Notes: generated by a model from the letters alone, not told the origin. Shown: positions 46,348-57,017, counted from the stretch's first letter. The stretch is DNA of 64,000 bases from Pseudovibrio sp. Ad37 (GCF_001623075.1 NZ_LMCF01000218.1:124001-188000), one strand, 5' to 3'. Numbers and translations: made by a program.

Positions 46348-47538
46348 ATGAAAGCTCAAGACGCGTGGTCAGCACCTAAACCTACCGCCCTCCTCGTTCT
46401 CGCAGACGGTACAGTCATTGAAGGCCGAGGCGTTGGAGCTCTTGGAACAGCGTCCGGCGAAGTCTGCTTCAATACGGCAATGACCGGGTATGAAGAGATT
46501 CTCACAGATCCTTCCTATGCAGGACAGATCATCACCTTCACGTTCCCCCATGTTGGCAATGTGGGCGCGAACGAAGACGATGTTGAAACTGTAGATATGG
46601 AAGGCACGTCTGGCGTACGAGGCGCGATTCTGCGCACCGACATCACCACCCCTTCCAACTATCGCTCTGGCAACCACTTCGATGCATGGCTCAAGGCACG
46701 AGGCATTGTGGGCCTGACCGGCGTAGACACCCGCGCATTAACAGCTCTCATCCGCGAAAAAGGCATGCAGAACGCTGTGATCGCTCATAACGCTGATGGT
46801 GAGTTTGATGTGGAAGCGCTGAAAGCAGAAGCAGCCGGCCTCCCGGATCTGGAAGGCATGGACCTTGCAAAAGGCGTGAGCACTCAGAAAACCTACGATT
46901 GGAACGAAACCACCTGGGATTGGGATGACGGGTTTGGCGCCCAGAACAAACCAAGCCATCACGTGGTTGCTCTGGACTTTGGCGTAAAGCGTAACATCCT
47001 CCGCCTTCTGGCAGATGCCGGATGCCGCGTAACTGTGGTGCCTGCAACCACTTCTGCTGAAGACGTCCTCGCTCTCAAGCCGGATGGAGTATTCCTGTCC
47101 AACGGCCCTGGCGATCCAGCTGCAACAGGTGAATATGCGGTTCCAACCATCCGTAGTCTCGTGAAGTCTGGCCTGCCGGTCTTCGGTATCTGTCTGGGTC
47201 ACCAGATGCTCGCGCTTGCACTTGGTGGCACCACCACAAAGATGCATCAAGGCCATCACGGCGCAAACCATCCGGTTCACGATTACACCACCAACAAGGT
47301 TGAAATCACCAGCATGAACCATGGCTTTGCTGTGAGTGCTGGCAGCCTGCCCGACAACGTGGAAGAAACACACGTTTCCCTGTTTGACGGCACCAACTGT
47401 GGTCTGCGTGTAAAAGATGCGCCTGTCTTCTCAGTACAGCACCATCCGGAAGCGTCTCCAGGTCCACAAGACAGCCACTACCTGTTCTCTCGCTTCATTG
47501 AGCTGATTGAGAACCACAAAACACCTGCTGCCGCTTAG
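46348..47538 (+). CDS. carA: Carbamoyl-phosphate synthase small subunit
   Basis: Glutaminase subunit that passes ammonia to CarB for arginine and pyrimidine synthesis. N-terminal CPSase-small domain (VLADGTVIEGRGVG, TAMTGYEEILTDPSYAGQI) and a class I glutamine amidotransferase domain with nucleophile Cys in PVFGICLGHQML and His/Glu in FSVQHHPEASPGP. 396 residues. ATG 46348 directly follows a GTG that is also possible. Followed by a terminator; carB lies 2.3 kb downstream rather than adjacent. Confidence 0.96.
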   Translation: MKAQDAWSAPKPTALLVLADGTVIEGRGVGALGTASGEVCFNTAMTGYEEILTDPSYAGQIITFTFPHVGNVGANEDDVETVDMEGTSGVRGAILRTDITTPSNYRSGNHFDAWLKARGIVGLTGVDTRALTALIREKGMQNAVIAHNADGEFDVEALKAEAAGLPDLEGMDLAKGVSTQKTYDWNETTWDWDDGFGAQNKPSHHVVALDFGVKRNILRLLADAGCRVTVVPATTSAEDVLALKPDGVFLSNGPGDPAATGEYAVPTIRSLVKSGLPVFGICLGHQMLALALGGTTTKMHQGHHGANHPVHDYTTNKVEITSMNHGFAVSAGSLPDNVEETHVSLFDGTNCGLRVKDAPVFSVQHHPEASPGPQDSHYLFSRFIELIENHKTPAAA

Positions 47539-47580
47539 AACGCAACGTGCTCTAAGCAAAACGGTACAGCAGAATGAATA

Positions 47581-47611
47581 AAAGCGGGGTCCAGTACCCC
47601 GCTTTTCTTTT
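47581..47611 (+). terminator. Terminator of carA
   Basis: AAAGCGGGGT-CCAGT-ACCCCGCTTT perfect 10-bp arms, then TCTTTTG. Confidence 0.9.
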
Positions 47612-47664
47612 GCCTGACTGCGAGCAGAACATGGCCGGAGACACCGCTTAAGCAACGTCAGGAC

Positions 47665-47696
47665 AACAAAAAACCCGGCACCAAGGGAGCCGGGTT
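47665..47696 (-). terminator. Terminator of the merR-type gene
   Basis: Arms AACCCGGC and GCCGGGTT (47672-47696) with a 9-nt loop; minus strand continues TTTTGTTG. Confidence 0.85.
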
Positions 47697-47718
47697 CCGT
47701 AACTCTTATCAGAAGCAA

Positions 47719-48174
47719 TTAAGCCGCTTCTGTTTCCAGCATGCTGCTCAGTGCATGAGACACACCGCGAACTTCTGCAATCTGTTCTTGAAGCGCTTGC
47801 TCCTGCTCATGAAGCAGCTGCTCCTGCGCACCACAAATTTCCTGAAGTTCTTTAAGTTGCTCAGGACGAGGGCTGGAACCCTCAACGAGCTTGATAATAC
47901 GACGAACTTCTGCCAGCGTCAGACCGATCTTCTTGGCCTGCAAAATGACCCGCATGCGGCTCACATCACGACCTCTGTAGAAGCGGCGTGCTCCACGACG
48001 TACTGGGTTAAGAAGCCCCTTCTCCTCATAGAATCGTAGTGTACGCAGAGTGACGCTAAACAACTCTGACATTTCAGAGATTGCGAGCAGTTGACCGTCC
48101 CCATCGTCCTCACGAATAGGTCCAGCGATATCCGCAGCGACATCTAGCTTACTAGGAATACTGTTCATTTCCAT
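47719..48174 (-). CDS. MerR-family transcriptional regulator
   Basis: 151 residues. After a 30-residue acidic head comes a MerR winged helix (LLAISEMSELFSVTLRTLRF, YEEKGLLNPVRRGARRFYRG), then ARRFYRGRDVSRMRVILQAK and a coiled-coil dimerisation helix (LQEICGAQEQLLHEQEQALQ). No conserved cysteines for a metal, and no effector domain. Related MerR proteins lie next to carA in other alphaproteobacteria, but their targets are unknown to me. ATG 48174; a second ATG lies two codons later. Confidence 0.85.
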   Translation of the reverse strand: MEMNSIPSKLDVAADIAGPIREDDGDGQLLAISEMSELFSVTLRTLRFYEEKGLLNPVRRGARRFYRGRDVSRMRVILQAKKIGLTLAEVRRIIKLVEGSSPRPEQLKELQEICGAQEQLLHEQEQALQEQIAEVRGVSHALSSMLETEAA

Positions 48175-49088
48175 TTGCCCGGTGGTTTGTATGTTAAACC
48201 TTAGAAGAGTTACAAAAGCTCATCATTTCAGCTCCCCACCCGGTGCCTCCATGAATTCCCCTAATAACTTTTGTACTCCCCCACTTCTGTACTAGCTTAT
48301 GCAGTAGCATTTGATACCCACTCACACTGCGGAAGCTTTTCGATGTTCATTTGAACAATCTTCAATGCATCCCCAGTGAGGAATGAGTACCCCCACTTTC
48401 AAAGTCCTCAATGAAATCTATGATAATTCATATTAGACAATTGATAATCTACACAAGGAAACTGATAAAATATAGCCCGACATCGCATTTTTTACTTCGT
48501 AAATGCAACGTATACACTAGGACATCCGAGAATTAACATCATAAGTAGTTATACTAGATAAGTATTATAAAAAAATAACGGCACCTACTTTTGCAATTCC
48601 GCTGATTTATTCTACATTCTCCGGCAAATCTCCAAAGATGTTCCTGCGTTATCTGAGCTAATATACTATAGAAGCGTCAATTACATATTGTCTATAATAT
48701 GTGAACATGACGAAGAGATAGCGAGAATGAGCAATATAACTTCTAACTACTCTCCTTCTTTAGATCTGCTCTGACTTTATTCTTTCTCAGTAAAACGAAA
48801 ATTGGCTGACCAAATGATCACTCTGCACATTTTTTAAACAGGATGTTCATTTTTCGCGCTGCAAAACTTTGAACTGCCGTCGCGTACAGAGGGGATAATG
48901 TGGAATCTGTCACATTAAAAGGCAAGATGCCCCAAAGATTCACTAGATCAAAAGTGCCAGATTGTGCGCATTGCACAATTTTGGCCACCCATTTTCATTA
49001 ATTGAAACATCTTCAGCATGTGCAAGCCATAAGAAAGACACCGCATTCAGCAGATAAACTCAATTTACCATCAAACACGTACTTGCGC
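48175..49088. other. AT-rich gap between merR and the XRE module, with palindromes
   Basis: Some 900 bp of AT-rich, gene-free sequence. Two perfect dyads stand out: TAATGTG-N8-CACATTA (48896-48917), which contains a CRP/FNR-like TGTGG-N6-TCACA, and ATTGTGC-GCATT-GCACAAT (48961-48979). No supportable frame above 40 codons. Possibly decayed mobile or phage sequence. Confidence 0.5.
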
Positions 49089-49208
49089 TTAGCCCTTCAA
49101 CAGGCCATTGACGATCCGTCTGATTAGAAATCTGAAAGTCGCATGACGATGAACATCCATCTTTTTGCCCTTCAGATTAGCCCGATACAGGATGAGTTCG
49201 TTTAACAT
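49089..49208 (-). CDS. Possible 39-residue basic protein
   Basis: ATG 49208 is preceded by AAGGAG with a six-base spacer, an unusually good ribosome site for random DNA. The product begins MLNELILYRANLKGKKMDVH and ends FRFLIRRIVNGLLKG; basic and amphipathic. It is divergent from the XRE regulator, and the shared 244-bp gap has two like operators. No family recognised; not a clear DUF1127 member. Confidence 0.5.
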   Translation of the reverse strand: MLNELILYRANLKGKKMDVHRHATFRFLIRRIVNGLLKG

Positions 49209-49310
49209 GATTATCTCCTTGATGAGCCGCGTGAATGGAAAGCCACCTCAGTTCTATGCAAAGAAATCACACAGGCTTACGGGAGTTTTCCTGAAACGCC
49301 ACAATTATAA

Positions 49311-49356
49311 GCGCACTATTTGCGCCTCATCAAGGTAAATAACGCAATTTTTGCGC
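49311..49356. promoter_or_regulatory. Twin GCGCA-N5-TGCGC operator-like palindromes
   Basis: GCGCA-CTATT-TGCGC (49311-49325) and ACGCA-ATTTT-TGCGC (49342-49356), centres 31 bp apart (about three helical turns), between the divergent 39-residue ORF and the XRE gene. Typical layout of an autoregulatory site for a small HTH repressor. Confidence 0.65.
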
Positions 49357-49452
49357 TTTTTACATTCTGTTATATGCAATAGTACGAATGCAGATTATTA
49401 TGCATCAGTCTGTACAATGAATTTTCAGTCTGGGAATCATTAGGTTAGTATC

Positions 49453-49686
49453 ATGAAACCATCTCAGTTTCGGGCTTGGCGCAAGTCGATGGGCTATAAG
49501 CAAAAAGAGGCAGCGGAACGCCTCGGCTTAAAAAAACGAATGATTCAATATTATGAAAACGGCAATCGTGACGGTAAACCGGTAGAAATTCCGAAGTCTG
49601 TCCGGCTGGCCTGCTATGCCTTAAGCACTGGTATTGCTGACTTTGATGGTGAGAAAACCACAGAGAATGCGACTTTAGCTGAATAA
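49453..49686 (+). CDS. Small XRE/Cro-type regulator
   Basis: 77 residues, almost only a helix-turn-helix: FRAWRKSMGYKQKEAAERLG, then LKKRMIQYYENGNRDGKPVE. ATG 49453 (MKPSQFRAWRKS). The Cro/CI-like fold suggests a dimeric repressor of the twin palindromes just upstream. No toxin, integrase or phage gene adjoins it. It sits between merR and carB in an otherwise core region. Confidence 0.8.
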   Translation: MKPSQFRAWRKSMGYKQKEAAERLGLKKRMIQYYENGNRDGKPVEIPKSVRLACYALSTGIADFDGEKTTENATLAE

Positions 49687-49865
49687 ACTCCCCTTAAGTC
49701 TTGAGAAAAAAAACCGGATTATTTCGGAAATAGGCGTTCGTCGGGGTTTATCATTACGCGAATATTTCTTATAACGCGCGCTCAGCCGACATACTCCTAA
49801 AGAGGGCACCACCAGAGCACCAATCGGGTGCACTGGTGCTTAAACGCGAGCATATGTGAGTCACC

Positions 49866-52800
49866 ATGCCTAAACGCAATGACATCCAATCTATCATGAT
49901 CATCGGGGCTGGCCCCATCGTGATTGGTCAAGCCTGTGAGTTCGATTATTCTGGAACTCAGGCTTGTAAGGCACTGCGAGATGAGGGCTACCGAATTATC
50001 TTGGTGAACTCAAATCCGGCAACCATCATGACAGATCCGGATCTGGCTGATGCAACCTACATCGAGCCAATCACCACGGACGCCGTTGAAAAGATCATCG
50101 CCAAGGAAAAGCCGGACGCGCTCCTGCCAACCATGGGCGGACAGACCGCACTCAACTGTGCGCTGGAACTGGACCGCAAAGGCGTGCTGAAAAAACACGG
50201 TGTCGAGATGATCGGAGCAAAAGCCGACGTCATCGACAAGGCTGAAGACCGTGAAAAATTCCGCGCGGCCATGGACAAGATCGGGCTGGAAAATCCACGC
50301 GCCGCAATCGCATCCTCTCCGCCAATCCTTGATGATGAAGGCAACATCACCGGGTATGATCGTGGAGCAGGCTATGCTGAAGCCATGCGCCAGATCGACA
50401 CCATCGGCCTGCCAGCTATCATTCGCCCTGCGTTTACGCTCGGCGGCACAGGCGGCGGCGTAGCGTATAACCGTGAAGAGTTTGAACAAATTGTTCGCTC
50501 CGGCATCGATGCGTCTCCAAACGGTCAGGTGCTCGTCGACGAAAGCTTGCTCGGCTGGAAAGAATACGAGATGGAAGTGGTTCGCGACACAGCGGACAAC
50601 TGCATCATCATCTGCTCCATTGAAAACATCGACCCGATGGGCGTCCACACAGGCGATTCCATCACAGTTGCCCCTGCCCTGACCCTCACCGACAAAGAAT
50701 ACCAGATCATGCGGAACGCCTCGATTGCGGTTCTGCGTGAGATCGGTGTTGAAACAGGCGGATCGAACGTTCAGTTCGCGGTCAACCCGGCAGATGGCCG
50801 TCTCGTTGTGATCGAGATGAACCCACGCGTCTCTCGTTCTTCCGCGCTGGCATCTAAAGCAACAGGCTTCCCGATTGCGAAAATCGCGGCAAAGCTCGCT
50901 GTTGGCTACACCCTTGATGAGTTGGAAAACGACATCACCGGCGGAGCAACACCCGCCTCTTTTGAGCCAACAATCGACTACGTCGTCACCAAGATCCCAC
51001 GTTTCGCATTTGAAAAGTTCCCAGGCTCCGAACCAACCCTGACAACAGCAATGAAGTCTGTTGGTGAAGTGATGGCCATTGGCCGGACCTTCAAGGAAAG
51101 CCTGCAAAAAGCCCTGCGCGGTCTGGAAACAGGTCTGACAGGCCTCGACCCAATCGAAGTCGAAGGCCTTGGTCACGGCGAAGACTACACCGCAATCCGC
51201 AAAGCTCTGGCTGTCCCAACACCAGATCGCCTGCTCAACGTGGCTCAGGCTATGCGTCTGGGCACCTCTGCAAAAGAAATCCACGACATCTGCAAGATTG
51301 ATCCATGGTTCCTGGAGCAGATGCAGGAAATCGTGGACATGGAAGCAAAGATCATCGAGCACGGCCTGCCAGACAACGCGGCGGCCATGCGCATGGTCAA
51401 AGCCATGGGCTTCTCAGACAGCCGTCTTGCGGTTCTCACCCAGACGACTGCTGACAAAGTTGCAGCTCTTCGGGCTGAGCTTGACGTGAAGCCAGTTTAC
51501 AAGCGCATTGATACCTGTGCCGCAGAATTCGCTTCCCCAACGCCTTACATGTACTCCACCTACGAGACACCAACACCGGGTTTGCCGTCTTGCGAAGCAA
51601 ACCCAAGCGAGAAGCAAAAGGTTGTCATTCTGGGTGGTGGTCCAAACCGGATCGGTCAGGGCATCGAGTTCGATTACTGCTGCTGTCATGCTGCGTTTGC
51701 GTTGAAAGATGCTGGCTTCGAGGCCATCATGATCAACTGTAACCCGGAAACAGTCTCAACAGACTACGATACCTCCGATCGCCTCTACTTCGAGTCTCTC
51801 ACCTCTGAAGACGTGCTGGAAATCCTCCGCCTTGAAAACTCCAAGGGCACACTGAAGGGTGTTATCGTTCAGTTCGGCGGCCAGACACCTCTTAAACTGG
51901 CACAAGCGCTCGTAGAAGCTGGAATTCCAATCCTCGGCACGTCACCAGACATGATTGACCTTGCAGAAGATCGTGACCGGTTCCAGCGTCTGCTGCACAG
52001 AATTGATCTGAAACAGCCAGAAAACGGCATCGCCTATTCTGTTGAACAGGGCCGCCTCATTGCCAACCAGCTTGGCCTGCCACTTGTTGTTCGCCCGTCC
52101 TACGTGCTGGGTGGCCGCGCAATGCAGATCATTCGCGACGAGGAAGCGCTCAACAACTACCTGCTTGGCACACTGCCAGAGCTGGTTCCACATGATGTGC
52201 GCGCCAAGTACCCGAACGATAAAACCGGCCAGATCAACACCCTGCTCGGCACCAACCCGCTTCTGTTCGACCGTTATCTCGACGGCGCAATCGAAGTCGA
52301 CGTGGACGCCCTGTGTGATGGCGAAGACGTCTTCATCTGTGGCATCATGGAACATATTGAGGAAGCTGGCATCCATTCCGGCGACAGCGCATGTTCCCTG
52401 CCAGCCTACACGCTGGATGATGAAACACTTGCCAGACTGGAAGAGCAAGGCCGCAAACTCGCTCTGGAGCTCAACGTTGTTGGCCTCATGAACGTTCAGT
52501 TCGCAATCAAGGACGGAGAGATCTACGTTCTGGAAGTGAACCCGCGTGCATCAAGAACAGTACCGTTCGTGGCAAAAACCATTGGCGTGCCGATTGCGAA
52601 AATCGCAGCCCGCGTCATGGCAGGTGAGAAGCTGTCAAACTTCGACCTCAAGCCGAAAAAGCTGGATCATGTCGCAGTGAAGGAAGCGGTCTTCCCGTTT
52701 GCTCGTTTCCCGGGTGTTGATACGGTTCTCGGTCCTGAGATGCGCTCTACCGGTGAAGTCATGGGTCTGGACACCGACTTCTCCTTCGCATTCGCCAAGT

Positions 52801-53228
52801 CACAGCTCGGCGGAGGCACCGTTATTCCGGCAGGTGGAACAGTCTTCATCTCATTGAAGGATGCAGATAAGCCGAAAATTCTTGAAGCAGCTAAAAAACT
52901 TGTAGCATCAGGGTTTTCCATTATATCCACCGAAGGCACGCAAAGATACTTGGAAAACCAAGGCATCCCATGCGCAAAGGTCAATAAGGTGCTTGAAGGG
53001 CGTCCTCATATCGTTGATGCTATCAAGAATGGAGAAGTTCAGCTCGTCTTCAATACAACCGAAGGCGCACAAGCACTTTCCGACAGTCGGTCACTTCGTC
53101 AAGCTGCGCTGATGAACAAGGTTCCTTACTACACAACTGTGGCAGGAGCCGTAGCAGCAGCTCAAGGCATCGAAGCTTTCCGAGCGAAAACGCTTGAAGT
53201 AAGGTCCCTACAATCTTACTTCTGCTAA
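49866..53228 (+). CDS. carB: Carbamoyl-phosphate synthase large subunit
   Basis: 1120 residues. Two homologous ATP-grasp halves: the first begins [20 protein letters not shown] with [20 protein letters not shown], the second [20 protein letters not shown] with [20 protein letters not shown]. Each has an ATP-binding GGxG or [13 protein letters not shown] loop and an EVNPRASRT metal segment. The C-terminal MGS-like domain ([20 protein letters not shown]) is the allosteric site. It accepts ammonia from CarA. Cotranscription with greA is possible (95-bp gap). Confidence 0.97.
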   Translation: MPKRNDIQSIMIIGAGPIVIGQACEFDYSGTQACKALRDEGYRIILVNSNPATIMTDPDLADATYIEPITTDAVEKIIAKEKPDALLPTMGGQTALNCALELDRKGVLKKHGVEMIGAKADVIDKAEDREKFRAAMDKIGLENPRAAIASSPPILDDEGNITGYDRGAGYAEAMRQIDTIGLPAIIRPAFTLGGTGGGVAYNREEFEQIVRSGIDASPNGQVLVDESLLGWKEYEMEVVRDTADNCIIICSIENIDPMGVHTGDSITVAPALTLTDKEYQIMRNASIAVLREIGVETGGSNVQFAVNPADGRLVVIEMNPRVSRSSALASKATGFPIAKIAAKLAVGYTLDELENDITGGATPASFEPTIDYVVTKIPRFAFEKFPGSEPTLTTAMKSVGEVMAIGRTFKESLQKALRGLETGLTGLDPIEVEGLGHGEDYTAIRKALAVPTPDRLLNVAQAMRLGTSAKEIHDICKIDPWFLEQMQEIVDMEAKIIEHGLPDNAAAMRMVKAMGFSDSRLAVLTQTTADKVAALRAELDVKPVYKRIDTCAAEFASPTPYMYSTYETPTPGLPSCEANPSEKQKVVILGGGPNRIGQGIEFDYCCCHAAFALKDAGFEAIMINCNPETVSTDYDTSDRLYFESLTSEDVLEILRLENSKGTLKGVIVQFGGQTPLKLAQALVEAGIPILGTSPDMIDLAEDRDRFQRLLHRIDLKQPENGIAYSVEQGRLIANQLGLPLVVRPSYVLGGRAMQIIRDEEALNNYLLGTLPELVPHDVRAKYPNDKTGQINTLLGTNPLLFDRYLDGAIEVDVDALCDGEDVFICGIMEHIEEAGIHSGDSACSLPAYTLDDETLARLEEQGRKLALELNVVGLMNVQFAIKDGEIYVLEVNPRASRTVPFVAKTIGVPIAKIAARVMAGEKLSNFDLKPKKLDHVAVKEAVFPFARFPGVDTVLGPEMRSTGEVMGLDTDFSFAFAKSQLGGGTVIPAGGTVFISLKDADKPKILEAAKKLVASGFSIISTEGTQRYLENQGIPCAKVNKVLEGRPHIVDAIKNGEVQLVFNTTEGAQALSDSRSLRQAALMNKVPYYTTVAGAVAAAQGIEAFRAKTLEVRSLQSYFC

Positions 53229-53323
53229 GATAGTTTAACAGGTCCGGGTTGAGGCTTCTCAGCCCGGTCAGTTTTTTAGTGTGATGGGCCACACCACCAC
53301 AACGTAAGAAAGATGTACGAGCC

Positions 53324-53797
53324 ATGGAAAAGGTACCTATGACGCCGGAAGGTTATGTGATGCTCACAGAAGAGCTTAAGCATCGCACGACCGGAGAACG
53401 CCCGCGCATTATCGCAGCCATTTCCGAAGCACGTGCTCACGGTGATCTTTCAGAGAATGCGGAGTACCACGCAGCGAAGGAACAGCAGAGCCTGAACGAA
53501 GGCCGGATCAACGAACTGGAAGCTCTTCTGGGACTTGCAGAAATCATCGATCTGACCAAACTCAGTGGCGATACTGTCAAATTCGGTGCAACCGTATCTC
53601 TCATTGACGAAGATACCGAGGAAGAAAAGAAGTACATGATCGTTGGCGATGTTGAAGCTGACGTAAAACGTGGACGTATTTCTATCTCCTCTCCAATTGC
53701 ACGCGCACTCATCGGCAAGTCTGTTGGTGACAGCGTCGAAGTGACTGCTCCAGGTGGCGCACGCGGTTACGAGATTACTGAAGTCCAATTCGGTTAA
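53324..53797 (+). CDS. greA: Transcription elongation factor GreA
   Basis: Rescues backtracked RNA polymerase by stimulating transcript cleavage. 157 residues: N-terminal coiled coil with the acidic tip ([20 protein letters not shown]) and C-terminal FKBP-like domain ending [30 protein letters not shown] is the canonical start. Downstream of carB as in many alphaproteobacteria; followed by a strong terminator. Confidence 0.96.
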   Translation: MEKVPMTPEGYVMLTEELKHRTTGERPRIIAAISEARAHGDLSENAEYHAAKEQQSLNEGRINELEALLGLAEIIDLTKLSGDTVKFGATVSLIDEDTEEEKKYMIVGDVEADVKRGRISISSPIARALIGKSVGDSVEVTAPGGARGYEITEVQFG

Positions 53798-54185
53798 GTA
53801 AATTGTAGAGCTGAATTCAGCATTTCAAGACTTCTCATGAACTGAGATAGTCCTTGCTTAATTTCAGAGCCTGATGATTTCAAGAAATGAAAGTGCCGCT
53901 CTGAGCGGCATTTTTTATGCAACCCACACGAGTTATCCACTAATTACAGAACAAATAATAGGTTCCTCGATAAGTTAACGGATTTACTTCAAAAATCTGA
54001 AAAAGCAGCCAAACGCTGCGACAATCTGGCACGGGTCGCTGCCTAAAAAGCTCATATCTCATCACAATCCTCGCTTACCAACACAATTATAGGTATATAT
54101 TCGTTATTTTGCATGGATAAATCTACTTACTGTTAACCCTTGTAAATGCAAATGAACTCGACAAATTGACGGGAAATTTGCTGCC
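53798..54185. other. greA downstream gap with terminator
   Basis: Contains TGCCGCT-CTG-AGCGGCA plus T6 (53894-53916), the terminator of greA. The remaining AT-rich 270 bp presumably carry the promoter of the globin-coupled receptor; nothing else seen. Confidence 0.7.
53894..53916 (+). terminator. Terminator of greA
   Basis: Seven-base perfect stem with 3-nt loop, followed directly by TTTTTT. Confidence 0.9.
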
Positions 54186-55526
54186 ATGACCACCAATTCA
54201 TTTTCAGGTCTGAAAAGCCAGCTCGGTTTTTTCAAAATCGATAGTCAGACCATAAAAACACTTTCAGATCTCTGGCCCAGTGTTGAGGGCCACTTAACAC
54301 AGATTTTGAACGATTTTTACAACCACGTTCAACGTGATCCGGAACTGAAGAAAAAGGTATCCGGTAAGGTTGATGGTTTAAAATCAGCTCAAGCAAGCCA
54401 CTGGAAAATCCTGTTCACTGGCGGCTTTGACTCCACCTATATGGAGCGCGTTGACAAGATTGGCCGCGCCCACGTGTACACCGACCTTGAGCCGGATTGG
54501 TACATTGGTGGTTATACGTTTATTCTCGAAGAGCTGACCAAAGTGCTCTCCAGCAAGATGCGCTTTTCACCAGGGCGCTTGTCGCGCAGCCTGATCGCTC
54601 TTCAAAAAGCAGTGATGTTCGACATGGGACAAGCGGTCTCCGCCTACCATCGTCACTACACAGAAGAACGTGATGAGCGCACTCACCAGCTTGAAGATGC
54701 TATCAATGCGTTTGAGCGGACAATCACCAAGCGGATAGAGCAGACAGCAGAAGCCGGCAATCGCGTCGAAAACTCTGCACTCACTCTTCGCGAGACATCC
54801 GAGCAAAGCAAAATGGCTGCAGAAGCTGCGAGCCAGTCTGCTGACTACACAGCCTCTGATGTTCACTCCGGTGCGGCAGCTGTTGAAGAGATGTCCGCAA
54901 ACGTCGCCGAAATCGGTTCGCAAGTGACCCGCTCTGCAGAAACAGCACAGATAGTTTCCAAAGATGCGGAACGCACCAACGATACCGTCCTCGGGTTGCA
55001 GACAGCGACCAACGAGATTGGCGCTGTGACTGAGCTCATCAGTGCAATCGCAGAGCAGACCAACCTCCTGGCCCTCAACGCAACCATTGAGGCAGCCCGT
55101 GCAGGTGATGCAGGCCGCGGCTTTGCTGTTGTGGCAAGCGAAGTGAAAGACCTTGCAAGCCAGACAGGTCAGGCAACCGACGAGATTGCCTCCAAGATCA
55201 GCGCGATCCAAAGCGAGACACGCCGCTGCGTAGAAGAAATCTCTGCAATCTCTCAGAAGATTGAGGAGGTGAGTTCGACAGCGACGGCAATTGCTGATGC
55301 AGTGGACCAACAGGCCATCGCAACCAACGAAATCTCTTCAAGCATTCAGTCCGCCTCTCAAAATGCGAAGGGCGTGACAAGCGAGTTGAGCAACATCCTG
55401 GCAACTGCAGACGAATCCAAACGCGCTGTTGCCACCGCAACATCCGCTGCGACAGAACTCAGCCAGCAAAGCGAAGCAATTTCAGAAGAAATCTCTCATT
55501 TCTTCTCAAGCATCCGCTGCCTTTAA
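54186..55526 (+). CDS. Globin-coupled chemoreceptor (protoglobin + MCP signalling domain)
   Basis: 446 residues, no membrane segments. N-terminal globin-sensor domain (1-170): [31 protein letters not shown], and the proximal haem His96 in [20 protein letters not shown]. After a coiled linker comes a methyl-accepting signalling domain with hairpin tip [20 protein letters not shown] and [15 protein letters not shown]. The protein is a cytosolic aerotaxis (HemAT-like) sensor for O2 or another gas, acting on CheA/CheW encoded elsewhere. Monocistronic, terminator follows. Confidence 0.93.
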   Translation: MTTNSFSGLKSQLGFFKIDSQTIKTLSDLWPSVEGHLTQILNDFYNHVQRDPELKKKVSGKVDGLKSAQASHWKILFTGGFDSTYMERVDKIGRAHVYTDLEPDWYIGGYTFILEELTKVLSSKMRFSPGRLSRSLIALQKAVMFDMGQAVSAYHRHYTEERDERTHQLEDAINAFERTITKRIEQTAEAGNRVENSALTLRETSEQSKMAAEAASQSADYTASDVHSGAAAVEEMSANVAEIGSQVTRSAETAQIVSKDAERTNDTVLGLQTATNEIGAVTELISAIAEQTNLLALNATIEAARAGDAGRGFAVVASEVKDLASQTGQATDEIASKISAIQSETRRCVEEISAISQKIEEVSSTATAIADAVDQQAIATNEISSSIQSASQNAKGVTSELSNILATADESKRAVATATSAATELSQQSEAISEEISHFFSSIRCL

Positions 55527-55555
55527 TCGTCACGGCGACAATTCAAGAACACCAG

Positions 55556-55585
55556 AACGGCCTTCCACGTGAGGGCCGTTTTTGT
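55556..55585 (+). terminator. Terminator of the globin-coupled receptor gene
   Basis: AACGGCCTTC and GAGGGCCGTT pair around CACGT with T5 following. Confidence 0.8.
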
Positions 55586-55670
55586 ATTTGCAGTCCAGAG
55601 CAGCAGCTCACAAAATCAACCAAGGCACGTCCCTCTAACACCAAGAAGAAAAACAAAAAAAGGGAACGTC

Positions 55671-57005
55671 ATGTCCATCAAATTCAAACTGGTTGATGAA
55701 AGTGGTCTGCCCGGCACCACAGCACATGTCTGGGTCGCAGGCTGGATCAACGGAGGGTCACAGAAACTCTTCAAGGTCTTGGAAGGAAACAATTTCACAA
55801 GACCCAGCACAACAAAAGCGCCAACCAGCGTTCCGTTTCAAAAGCTCTCGGATATCGGCGATGTAGTGCTAGAGGACAAAACCAACGGTGATGATCGCTT
55901 CCTGCTTGTTGTCTCCAAAGACAAGCCGCAGGACCTCACAGTCACAAACAACAACCCGATCCAATACACCCAGTACCCTTATGCCAACACACCCGGCGTA
56001 GAGGCTCCCGGCCCTTTTGACGTTTTCGAGTTTGGTCTGGATGCTCAGCTAAACCTGTCTGCGGTAAGCGGTTTTGGTCTCAACCTCCGTTTTGATGTTG
56101 AAGGCTCGGACGGCCCGCAATATGGCATGCGCAAAGACGTGACACGGGCTCAGATTGCCAAGGCCTTCACGAAGTTCATGAAAAACGAAGCTAAGGCTGA
56201 TCCAGCCGCCGCTCACTTCCTCCCCCTGCTCTACTCCACACCGCTCACAAAAGGCGGGTTCCAGCCACCGCTGGTAGACGATCAGTTCTTTGCCATCTGT
56301 GATCCTAACGATTGGCTCGCCTCAAAATCCGGCAACTATCAGAAAACAACAGATGATCCCCTGGCAACCTATTGGGATGAGACCCTCGACCATTTCTTCT
56401 CACCGGGAAACGTATTGAGCATCAATATTGGCTCCAAAGCGGTTCCTCGTTTGTATGAAGGAAGCTGCACCACACAGGCGCGCTCAGGATCAACCGAGCA
56501 ACCCCAAGTCTATACACTGACAGGCCCAGCTGGCACTTTCCACTTCTACAAGCCGGAAAGCGGTCTGACGAGCAGCCAATACGTCTTCCAGCAATCCTTT
56601 GGCGTTGGTTTAACTCCGGCGGGGGCTGCAGGAGATGCAGGCCTGCTCCAGGATAGTATCTGGGAAGCGCTGTGCCGCGGTGTAGCACTAGACGGCGTAT
56701 TGACCGCCGAAACGACAGAAAGCGCACAGGCAGCCTTTAGCACCTCAAAATGGAACGATTGGAGCAAGTGGTACGAGGCAGGCAAGACATGCCACTATTA
56801 CTCAAAGTTCTTGCACTACAGCGACAGTGATGGAAACGACTCACGCCCTTCCGGCAAACCATCCCTCATGCTCAATCAGGCAGCCTATGGCTTCAGCATG
56901 GATGAAAACCCGGTCGGCCCCTATGACGGCCCTGAAGTTCCCTCGAAAACGAACGAAAACATAAAGTCAGGCACAGTTACAATCACAGTCGGTAAGTGGG
57001 TGTAA
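55671..57005 (+). CDS. GH64-like beta-1,3-glucanase
   Basis: 444 residues from ATG 55671 (MSIKFKLVDESG) with AAGGGAA upstream; the frame opens earlier without a signal peptide. Pattern of family 64 laminaripentaose-producing glucanases: DVFEFGLDAQLNLSAVSGFG, RAQIAKAFTKFM, SIWEALCRGVALDG and a tail NQAAYGFSMDENPVGPYDGP with SGTVTITVG, matching the GYAFPYDD...G tail of GH64. Assigned by eye from scattered motifs, so moderate confidence. Target would be beta-1,3-glucan (fungal walls, algal laminarin). Lack of a signal peptide parallels the GH18 chitinase in this window. Confidence 0.6.
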   Translation: MSIKFKLVDESGLPGTTAHVWVAGWINGGSQKLFKVLEGNNFTRPSTTKAPTSVPFQKLSDIGDVVLEDKTNGDDRFLLVVSKDKPQDLTVTNNNPIQYTQYPYANTPGVEAPGPFDVFEFGLDAQLNLSAVSGFGLNLRFDVEGSDGPQYGMRKDVTRAQIAKAFTKFMKNEAKADPAAAHFLPLLYSTPLTKGGFQPPLVDDQFFAICDPNDWLASKSGNYQKTTDDPLATYWDETLDHFFSPGNVLSINIGSKAVPRLYEGSCTTQARSGSTEQPQVYTLTGPAGTFHFYKPESGLTSSQYVFQQSFGVGLTPAGAAGDAGLLQDSIWEALCRGVALDGVLTAETTESAQAAFSTSKWNDWSKWYEAGKTCHYYSKFLHYSDSDGNDSRPSGKPSLMLNQAAYGFSMDENPVGPYDGPEVPSKTNENIKSGTVTITVGKWV

Positions 57006-57017
57006 CCACGCATAAAA

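Noticed and set aside
49089-49208. DUF1127 assignment of the 39-residue ORF
   Set aside because: Length and basic charge fit, but the conserved DUF1127 core (L-x-x-L-D-D-R-x-L-x-D-I-G) is absent.
48175-49686. Prophage or integrative element between merR and carB
   Set aside because: Only an XRE regulator is present; no integrase, attachment repeats or structural genes.
50010-51362. 450-codon open frame antisense to carB
   Set aside because: Codon-bias shadow of carB; cysteine- and tryptophan-rich composition without recognisable motifs.
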